A DNA stretch of 8,160 nucleotides from Oscillospiraceae bacterium (GTDB lineage Bacteria; Bacillota; Clostridia; Oscillospirales; Ruminococcaceae): assembly GCA_017410745.1 (NCBI GenBank), contig JAFPPJ010000349.1:1-8160 (forward strand), written 5' to 3'. The notes beneath the pieces were generated by a model. That model was not told the origin of the DNA. It saw only the letters and a program-made list of their open reading frames with translations, and did not search any database. Position 1 is the stretch's first letter; each line of letters opens with the position of its first letter. Of the stretch, positions 1 to 4,291 are shown piece by piece. The position numbers were made by a program, and so were the translations under genes.

Positions 1-34
1 CTATCGTCTTGTCGTTATTCTGCTGTTCGTTCAT
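1..34 (-). CDS. N-terminal fragment of an unidentified small-gene-cluster protein (runs off left edge)
   Basis: Only eleven codons are visible, reading MNEQQNNDKTI, before the window ends. The start is well supported: an AAGGGGG ribosome site (plus positions 42-48) lies 7 nt upstream of the ATG and overlaps the stop codon of the preceding gene, so the two genes are almost certainly co-transcribed. The hydrophilic, Asn/Gln-rich start identifies nothing. Because the preceding gene resembles small spore coat proteins, which often sit beside CotF-like genes, a second coat-type protein is possible, but this is inference from context only. Confidence 0.6.
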   Translation of the reverse strand, partial: MNEQQNNDKTI

Positions 35-46
35 GGTAATACCCCC

Positions 47-226
47 TTATTCGCTTAAAAGCCCGTAAAAGCGTGAGAAAAGCTCTGCGTGCCTGCGTTC
101 GCAGTCGTGAATGGTGCTCTTAAGCCTTTCGTCCTGCACCCTCTGCTGTGCATCATGGCACATCTGCCAGATGAATTTTTCGTGCCCGAGCACATCTTCG
201 ATATAGAGAAGCTCTTTATCGGTCAT
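47..226 (-). CDS. 59-residue helical protein, small spore-coat (CotF/ferritin-like) type
   Basis: A 60-codon reading frame starts at ATG 226-224 and ends at TAA 49-47. A consensus AAGGAGG ribosome site (236-242) lies 9 nt upstream. The protein begins MTDKELLYIEDVLGHEKFIW and ends FYGLLSE. It is charged and amphipathic, with no signal peptide or membrane segment, and looks like two helices (about residues 4-30 and 32-57). Small clostridial spore coat proteins of the CotF/ferritin-like group have a similar opening, an acidic helix followed by a GHE-type motif, and are encoded in clusters of short genes. That assignment is from remembered family resemblance, not a search. The next gene starts 12 nt downstream, with its ribosome site across this stop codon, so they form an operon. 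Glu15-His16 and the C-terminal His/Glu residues could bind metal, but a 59-residue single hairpin cannot make a full di-iron site alone. Confidence 0.72.
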   Translation of the reverse strand: MTDKELLYIEDVLGHEKFIWQMCHDAQQRVQDERLKSTIHDCERRHAELFSRFYGLLSE

Positions 227-256
227 ATCTAACCGCCTCCTTAAAAGATTATGTCT

Positions 257-284
257 TTAGTATGGGCGGCAATTGGCAGATTAT
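257..284 (-). promoter_or_regulatory. weak candidate sporulation-type promoter for the small coat-like genes
   Basis: Reading leftward, ATA (284-282) is followed after 17 nt by CATACTAA (264-257), about 31 nt upstream of the ATG at 226. This loosely resembles mother-cell SigE/SigK promoters (ATA or AC at -35, CATAnnnT at -10), but the final T is missing. No good SigA promoter was seen on this strand. It is offered only because the gene looks spore-related. Confidence 0.2.
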
Positions 285-289
285 TCATC

Positions 290-309
290 TGTAATGATTT
301 GTAATGCTT
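290..309 (+). repeat. tandem 10-bp direct repeat upstream of the membrane-protein promoter
   Basis: TGTAATGATT (290-299) is followed immediately by TGTAATGCTT (300-309), a 9/10 match. The period is one helical turn, so both copies face the same side of the DNA. The second copy ends 6 bp before the -35 hexamer at 316, a usual place for an activator or response regulator. The regulator is unknown. The repeat also lies between divergent genes and could act on either. Confidence 0.5.
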
Positions 310-315
310 TTTTTC

Positions 316-344
316 TTGATTTCACTTGGCGGCGGGTGTATAAT
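316..344 (+). promoter_or_regulatory. SigA-type promoter for the 150-residue membrane protein
   Basis: TTGATT (316-321), a 17-bp spacer and a perfect TATAAT (339-344) form a strong housekeeping promoter. Transcription would start near 351, leaving a leader of only about 12 nt that is nearly all ribosome site. The hexamers and spacing are identical to those of the pgk promoter. Confidence 0.8.
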
Positions 345-362
345 TATCGCAGAGGTGATGTT

Positions 363-815
363 ATGGAGATAAGAAAAGACCGCCTTCGCACAGCTCTTTT
401 GTTGTGGGTGCTGTTTGTTATAATAAAGGCCGCGGCTGTATTCAATGCCTTTTATATGTATAAAGGCACGCCGTCCCGTGAGCGGCATACCGCCGAGGAG
501 ATACTTTTCAAATCCACACCGCTTACGTTTGCTCTCGGCAGCAGTTCGGTCACGCTGCTGACCGTAGGGCTTGCCGCAGATTTAGTGACCGTTTTTTTGC
601 TTACGGCTCTTATGTTCCTTGATAAGAGCAGGCTGCAAAGGGCGCTGTTCATCGTCTGCTTTGTGCTCGGGCTTACATATGTTATATATCTTGTGCTTGT
701 GCCGTTTTATATGGCTATTGGTGCTGTTATGCCTATGGGCGCTGAAAAGATGCTGCCCGCACTTCTGCCCGCCATAGCTGTTATCTTCTATGCCAAATGC
801 TATAAAAAAGCGTGA
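363..815 (+). CDS. 150-residue integral membrane protein, function unknown
   Basis: The frame is open from 273, but the ATG at 363 is the likely start: AGAGGTG (351-357) lies just upstream, and the promoter's -10 box at 339-344 places the earlier ATG outside the transcript. The protein is MEIRKDRLRTALLLW... with about four hydrophobic segments near residues 11-31, 62-85, 94-118 and 124-146. A soluble polar stretch (about 33-58) follows the first segment, and the C-terminus is a short basic tail (KCYKKA). The positively charged N-terminus suggests that it is cytoplasmic. I see no catalytic or transport motif and do not recognise the family. It appears monocistronic: it has its own promoter, and pgk downstream has another. 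No clear terminator follows, so some read-through into pgk is possible. Confidence 0.75.
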   Translation: MEIRKDRLRTALLLWVLFVIIKAAAVFNAFYMYKGTPSRERHTAEEILFKSTPLTFALGSSSVTLLTVGLAADLVTVFLLTALMFLDKSRLQRALFIVCFVLGLTYVIYLVLVPFYMAIGAVMPMGAEKMLPALLPAIAVIFYAKCYKKA

Positions 816-849
816 ATTTTGAAAATTTGGTAAAAGTGAAAAAATACTC

Positions 850-878
850 TTGATTTTTCGGCTGAAATATTATATAAT
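850..878 (+). promoter_or_regulatory. SigA-type promoter of pgk
   Basis: TTGATT (850-855), a 17-bp spacer and a perfect TATAAT (873-878) predict a start near 885 and a leader of roughly 70 nt before the pgk ATG at 955. The flanks are A/T-rich. The Rex-type palindrome lies immediately downstream. Confidence 0.85.
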
Positions 879-889
879 AGTATTTGGAG

Positions 890-907
890 TTGTTAAGTAT
901 TTAACAG
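890..907 (+). promoter_or_regulatory. Rex (redox-sensing repressor) operator in the pgk leader
   Basis: TTGTTAAGTATTTAACAG matches the clostridial Rex consensus TTGTTAA-N4-TTAACAA at 13 of 14 defined positions; only the last A is G. The two 6-bp arms TGTTAA/TTAACA (891-896, 901-906) are a perfect inverted repeat. The site starts 12 bp after the -10 box, about +6 to +23, a classic repressor position. Rex is a dimeric NADH/NAD+ sensor that leaves DNA when NADH rises, so pgk would be induced under reducing conditions. The consensus is established knowledge; binding here is inferred. Confidence 0.8.
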
Positions 908-954
908 CAAGACGTATCCGTTTATCGGAAATATTAAATGAGAGGTGTCATATC

Positions 955-2175
955 ATGGCAGGTTTAAACAAGGTAACAGTTGAGGATCTTAATGTCAAGG
1001 GCAAGAAGGTTTTAGTCAGAGTTGACTTCAACGTTCCGCTCAAGGACGGCGTTATCACAAACGATAACAGAATAACAGCAGCACTCCCCACTATCAATAA
1101 GCTCACAGAAAACGGCGCAAAGGTTGTTCTTTGCTCACACTTAGGCAAGCCGAAGAACGGCCCCGAGGCTAAGTTCTCCCTTAAGCCCGCAGCTGACAGG
1201 CTCGCAGAGCTCGTTAAGACAAAGGTAACATTCGCAGCTGACGATACAGTAGTAGGCGACAACGCAAAGAAGGCAGTTGCAGCTATGGCTGACGGCGAGA
1301 TAGTTGTTTTAGAAAACACTCGTTTCCGTGGCGATGAGGAGACCAAGAACGGTGAGGCTTTCGCTAAGGAGCTTGCAGACCTCGTTGACGGCGAAGTTTT
1401 CGTTATGGACGCTTTCGGTTCTGCTCACAGAGCACACGCTTCCACAGCAGGCGTTACAAAGTTCGTTAAGGAGACAGCAGTAGGCTATCTCATGCAGAAG
1501 GAGATCAAGTACCTCGGCAATGCCGTTGAAGTACCTGTTCGTCCCTTCGTTGCTATCCTCGGCGGTGCTAAGGTAGCTGATAAGCTCAACGTTATATCCA
1601 ACCTCCTCGAGAAGTGCGATACTCTCATCATCGGCGGCGGTATGGCATATACCTTCATCAAGGCACAGGGCGGTTCTATCGGTCAGTCTCTCGTTGATGA
1701 CGAAAAGATCGACTACTGCAAGGAAATGCTCGCTAAGGCTGAGAAGCTCGGCAAGAAGATCCTTCTTCCCGTTGATACAGCTGTTGCAGCATCCTTCCCT
1801 GATCCTATCGACGCTCCTATCTCTATAGAGATCGTTGATTCCGACAAGATACCCGACGACAAGATGGGTCTTGATATCGGTCCTAAGACACAGGCTCTCT
1901 TTGCTGAGGCAGCTAAGACAGCTAAGACCGTTGTATGGAACGGACCTATGGGCGTATTTGAGAACCCCACCCTCAAGGAAGGTACTGTTGCAGTATGCAA
2001 GGCTCTTGCTGATACCGATGCTACCACTATCATCGGCGGCGGCGATTCCGCTACAGCTGCGATCCAGCTCGGCTTTGCTGACAAGATGTCCCACATCTCC
2101 ACCGGCGGCGGTGCTTCTCTCGAATATCTCGAGGGCAAGGAGCTTCCCGGTGTAGCAGTAATAGCTAACAAGTAA
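955..2175 (+). CDS. pgk: phosphoglycerate kinase
   Basis: This cytosolic glycolytic enzyme converts 1,3-bisphosphoglycerate and ADP to 3-phosphoglycerate and ATP. At 406 residues it is full length for bacterial PGK. The family signature KVLVRVDFNVPL lies near residues 18-29, followed by the substrate-binding SHLGKP (61-66), NTRF (121-124) and DAFGSAHRAH (152-161). The hinge and nucleotide-binding C-lobe carry LGGAKVADKL (202-211), VWNGPMGVFE (327-336), GGGDSATA (361-368) and STGGGASLEYL (382-392). No key residue is missing. The ATG at 955 has AGAGGTG (941-947) 7 nt upstream; the frame extends further upstream, but that part overlaps the promoter and Rex site. The gene stands alone, away from gap and tpi. 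Codon use is strongly biased (AAG, CTC, GCT), as expected for high expression. Regulation by Rex is predicted. Confidence 0.98.
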   Translation: MAGLNKVTVEDLNVKGKKVLVRVDFNVPLKDGVITNDNRITAALPTINKLTENGAKVVLCSHLGKPKNGPEAKFSLKPAADRLAELVKTKVTFAADDTVVGDNAKKAVAAMADGEIVVLENTRFRGDEETKNGEAFAKELADLVDGEVFVMDAFGSAHRAHASTAGVTKFVKETAVGYLMQKEIKYLGNAVEVPVRPFVAILGGAKVADKLNVISNLLEKCDTLIIGGGMAYTFIKAQGGSIGQSLVDDEKIDYCKEMLAKAEKLGKKILLPVDTAVAASFPDPIDAPISIEIVDSDKIPDDKMGLDIGPKTQALFAEAAKTAKTVVWNGPMGVFENPTLKEGTVAVCKALADTDATTIIGGGDSATAAIQLGFADKMSHISTGGGASLEYLEGKELPGVAVIANK

Positions 2176-2189
2176 ACCGCTTGATAATA

Positions 2190-2222
2190 AATGCGGCTTA
2201 CGCACAGTAAGCCGCATTTTTT
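2190..2222 (+). terminator. rho-independent terminator of pgk
   Basis: A 12-bp perfect stem, AATGCGGCTTAC (2190-2201) with GTAAGCCGCATT (2207-2218), encloses a 5-nt loop and runs into six T residues (2217-2222). It begins 14 nt after the pgk stop. The next gene's ribosome site starts at 2223, directly after the T-run. Confidence 0.95.
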
Positions 2223-2232
2223 GAGGTATTAT

Positions 2233-2670
2233 ATGATACTACAGAATTTAAACATAGACGACTGCACCGGTTGTGATTTTTCTAATTCGGCAGTCAGGGA
2301 TACAAAGCTTCAGGCTGCGACGGTGAGCGGATGCGATGCTTCGGACATAACAGTCTCGGAGACTACTCTTGTTTCCGCACAGCTCGATAACGTAATGCTC
2401 GACAGTACGTCAATATCGAATTCGTCCATGACAAATTCTGATATCACCGACGTGGATATGTCGGGGCTGTGCGTGCTCAACGGCAGCATAGAGAACGGTC
2501 TGTTTGACGGCACCGATATGAAGGAATGCAAATTTGCGGGCTGTGATCTCACAGATGCCAAGTTTGTCAACTGCAAGCTCGGAAATATAGCGATACGCTC
2601 TTCGCAGATATCGGGCATGACTATAGACGGTATTCCGCTGAAAGCACTGCTTGAAAAGTATTACCAATAA
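2233..2670 (+). CDS. pentapeptide-repeat protein (right-handed quadrilateral beta-helix)
   Basis: The protein has 145 residues. From Phe16 to Ile131 every fifth residue is hydrophobic, without a gap: F16, V21, L26, V31, A36, V41, L46, L51, L56, I61, M66 and so on to I131, 24 positions. The i-2 positions are mostly small (C, S, T, A, G, V). This is the A(D/N)LXX periodicity of pentapeptide-repeat proteins and predicts about six beta-helix coils. A short helical cap (KALLEKYY) closes the C-terminus. There is no signal peptide or membrane segment. Some relatives mimic DNA and protect gyrase; many have no known role, so I assign none. The start is ATG 2233 with GAGGT (2223-2227) 5 nt upstream; an in-frame ATG at 2191 lies inside the pgk terminator stem and is rejected. 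I see no separate promoter, so expression may depend on read-through from pgk. Confidence 0.82.
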   Translation: MILQNLNIDDCTGCDFSNSAVRDTKLQAATVSGCDASDITVSETTLVSAQLDNVMLDSTSISNSSMTNSDITDVDMSGLCVLNGSIENGLFDGTDMKECKFAGCDLTDAKFVNCKLGNIAIRSSQISGMTIDGIPLKALLEKYYQ

Positions 2671-2674
2671 TAAA

Positions 2675-2704
2675 CAGCCTCCGATCGAAGGAGGCTGCTT
2701 TTAT
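2675..2704 (+). terminator. bidirectional terminator hairpin after the pentapeptide-repeat gene
   Basis: CAGCCTCC (2675-2682) pairs with GGAGGCTG (2690-2697) around a 7-nt loop. CTTTTAT follows on the plus strand. On the minus strand the same hairpin is followed by TTTATTATT, so it can also stop leftward transcripts from the transporter. It starts 4 nt after the plus-strand stop codon. Confidence 0.8.
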
Positions 2705-2710
2705 AGAACA

Positions 2711-2742
2711 AGCCGGAAGATCTCTCTTCCGGCTGATTTTTT
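2711..2742 (+). terminator. second terminator hairpin between convergent genes
   Basis: AGCCGGAAGA (2711-2720) pairs with TCTTCCGGCT (2725-2734), a perfect 10-bp stem with a 4-nt loop, followed by GATTTTTT on the plus strand. The T-run overlaps the transporter stop codon. On the minus strand the following sequence is not U-rich, so leftward transcripts probably rely more on the hairpin at 2675-2697. Confidence 0.82.
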
Positions 2743-4066
2743 ACATGATACCTGCTACCGCAAGGGGATCGGGGAAGAACATTATCAGGAACTGTGATAC
2801 AAGTACAACAACGATCAGAGCTATAGGATATGCAGCAGCATATGCATTTGCAACGTCGTCTGTCTTAGCTACATTGATAAGTGTGCCCAGAGCAGGTGTA
2901 GATGTCATACCGCCTGTGATGCCGCCGAGATTGTTGAAAAGCGGAAGCTTCATTACCTTGCTTGCTACGATGAAGCCAACGATCATGGGAACGATGGTCA
3001 TGAGAGCACCATAGAGGAAGTATACAGGCTCGAAATATCTTACGAAGTTAGCACCGCCGGGGAGACCTGCGCCGATAAGGAATGCCATGAGACCGAATTC
3101 ACGGAATACTTCAAGTACCTTCTTGTCGGGGCGCATATTGAGAGGGCCGAAATGGCCGAAGTGAGCGATAACGAGGGAAGCGAGAAGACATCCGCCCGTA
3201 GTGCCGAGAGAGAACTTGGAAGAGCCCATGGGGATCTTTATACCGCCGAGGAGCATACCGCACATTACAGCGATACCGAAAGCTGCAAGACCGAAGTTAT
3301 CTGCATTGAAGAGCTTCTTGTCCTTGAGCTTGTCTGCACCTGTGTCAACAGAGGAGATCTTCTTCTTTTCCTCTTCAACATTGACCTTGAGTATCTTGGG
3401 CATGATCTGTACGAAGAGAACAACGCCTACAACACCGAAGATATATGCGATACCGTGACCGACAGTAGCCTGGTTCTCAAATGCAGAAACAGCCTGAGCG
3501 GATACATCAGCAGCACTGAGATCGGGGTGTGTAGCCATGTATTCCGAGATTATGGCAGATTTCTCGCCGTATACCGATGCTACTGTATCCTTTGCTGCAG
3601 AGAATGCAGGAGTAGATGTGAGTGCGCCGGAGAGTATGCCGACTGCCATTACTGTGTCACAGCCGAATACGGTGATACATGTGAGTGTGGTAAGTCCGCC
3701 GAGTATGATTATTATAAACGACAGAAGTGCATATGATTTGAAGTTCTTCTTCAGACTTGAGAAGAAGTTGGGGCCTGCGATGAAGCCAACTGATGTTACA
3801 AAGAGTATCAGGCCGAGATTTTCCACGATCTTGAGAAAATCCGATTTGAACGCAGCCTTTGTGAATGTAGCAACGATAGCCTTCTGCTCGGGATCATAGG
3901 TGAAGAAAAATGCTCCCACGAGAAGTGCCATGATGAAAACGCCGGCTGTACCGAGCGAAACACCCTTGATCGTTACTCTTCCGAGCAGATAACCCAATGC
4001 CACGATCGTGAAGATCATGAACATAAGATAGGTTATGCCCGTGATGGACAAAATTCCGAATGACAA
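2741..4066 (-). CDS. compact AspT/YidE/YbjL-family transporter, candidate succinate or dicarboxylate exporter
   Basis: This 441-residue inner-membrane protein has two homologous halves of the aspartate:alanine exchanger (Asp-Al_Ex) type. The first carries GYLLGRVTIKGVSLGTAGV (25-43) and GALTSTPAFS (147-156). The second repeats these as GMLLGGIKIP...FSLGTTGG (270-292) and GGMTSTPALG (385-394). The halves are joined by a charged loop (about 224-258, EEEKKK...KLKDKK). Most relatives are about 550 residues with two regulatory RCK_C domains in that loop; these are absent here. I chose the TTG at 4066 because GGGAGGT lies 7 nt upstream, whereas the in-frame ATGs at 4102 and 4087 have no such site and the first falls in a leader hairpin. 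Known members exchange aspartate for alanine (AspT) or export succinate (SucE). Position beside a fumarate reductase operon favours succinate, by inference; substrate residues cannot be read out. Confidence 0.88.
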   Translation of the reverse strand: MSFGILSITGITYLMFMIFTIVALGYLLGRVTIKGVSLGTAGVFIMALLVGAFFFTYDPEQKAIVATFTKAAFKSDFLKIVENLGLILFVTSVGFIAGPNFFSSLKKNFKSYALLSFIIIILGGLTTLTCITVFGCDTVMAVGILSGALTSTPAFSAAKDTVASVYGEKSAIISEYMATHPDLSAADVSAQAVSAFENQATVGHGIAYIFGVVGVVLFVQIMPKILKVNVEEEKKKISSVDTGADKLKDKKLFNADNFGLAAFGIAVMCGMLLGGIKIPMGSSKFSLGTTGGCLLASLVIAHFGHFGPLNMRPDKKVLEVFREFGLMAFLIGAGLPGGANFVRYFEPVYFLYGALMTIVPMIVGFIVASKVMKLPLFNNLGGITGGMTSTPALGTLINVAKTDDVANAYAAAYPIALIVVVLVSQFLIMFFPDPLAVAGIM

Positions 4067-4073
4067 CTTGATT

Positions 4074-4080
4074 ACCTCCC
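4074..4080 (-). promoter_or_regulatory. ribosome binding site that fixes the TTG start of the transporter
   Basis: The minus-strand sequence GGGAGGT ends 7 nt before TTG 4066-4064. It is the only strong ribosome site near the 5' end of this frame, so translation should start at TTG, 12 codons inside the longest open frame. Confidence 0.8.
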
Positions 4081-4092
4081 ATTGCATACAAA

Positions 4093-4113
4093 GCCCCTGC
4101 ATAAAGCAGGGGC
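4093..4113 (-). promoter_or_regulatory. terminator-like hairpin in the transporter leader (possible attenuator)
   Basis: Read leftward, GCCCCTGC (4113-4106), loop TTTAT and GCAGGGGC (4100-4093) form a perfect GC-rich 8-bp stem followed by TTTGTAT. It lies about 110 nt into the predicted leader and 12 nt before the ribosome site. The U-run is short, so termination would be leaky. It may attenuate the gene, or set its level relative to read-through from the upstream operon. No alternative antiterminator stem was identified. Confidence 0.55.
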
Positions 4114-4201
4114 GATCTCTTTTGCGTTATGCACATTGTATCAAACTGTGCTGACATATTTGTCTGTGTTGGATAATATACACAACGTCGTCAAGAAATA
4201 T

Positions 4202-4291
4202 TTGTAAAATATGCTTTATCACGATTGATATTATACTCTTTTATTCGGTAAATTACAAGAGTATATGTGTGAATTAATAAATATTTTACAA
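4202..4291. repeat. nested inverted repeats surrounding the transporter promoter
   Basis: An outer perfect 11-bp inverted repeat, TTGTAAAATAT (4202-4212) and ATATTTTACAA (4281-4291), encloses an inner perfect 8-bp inverted repeat, ATACTCTT (4233-4240) and AAGAGTAT (4257-4264). Their centres are 2 bp apart (4246.5 and 4248.5). The inner arms overlap the -10 and -35 boxes. In transcripts reading through from the flavoprotein gene the arms could form an A/U-rich stem beginning directly after its stop codon. In DNA they could be paired operator sites. Confidence 0.6.
4230..4258 (-). promoter_or_regulatory. SigA-type promoter of the transporter gene
   Basis: Read leftward, TTGTAA (4258-4253), a 17-bp spacer and a perfect TATAAT (4235-4230) predict a start near 4223. 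The resulting leader of about 157 nt precedes the TTG start. A further 15-bp palindrome, ATATTT-GTA-AAATAT (4198-4212), lies at about +11 to +25, a position typical of an operator. Confidence 0.75.

Noticed and set aside
273..362. Upstream 30-codon extension of the membrane protein
   Set aside because: The extension contains the promoter and the tandem repeat; a ribosome site directly precedes the ATG at 363.
850..954. Upstream 35-codon extension of pgk
   Set aside because: It overlaps the -35/-10 boxes and Rex site, and PGK homology begins at the ATG at 955, which has its own ribosome site.
1309..2217. 302-codon minus-strand open frame antisense to pgk
   Set aside because: It runs through the pgk terminator, has no ribosome site or recognisable domain, and pgk itself is unambiguous.
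4160..4185. TGTGT...ACACA inverted repeat in the transporter leader as a Rex site
   Set aside because: The arms are 10 bp apart, not the 4-bp centre required for Rex, and the TTAACA core is absent.
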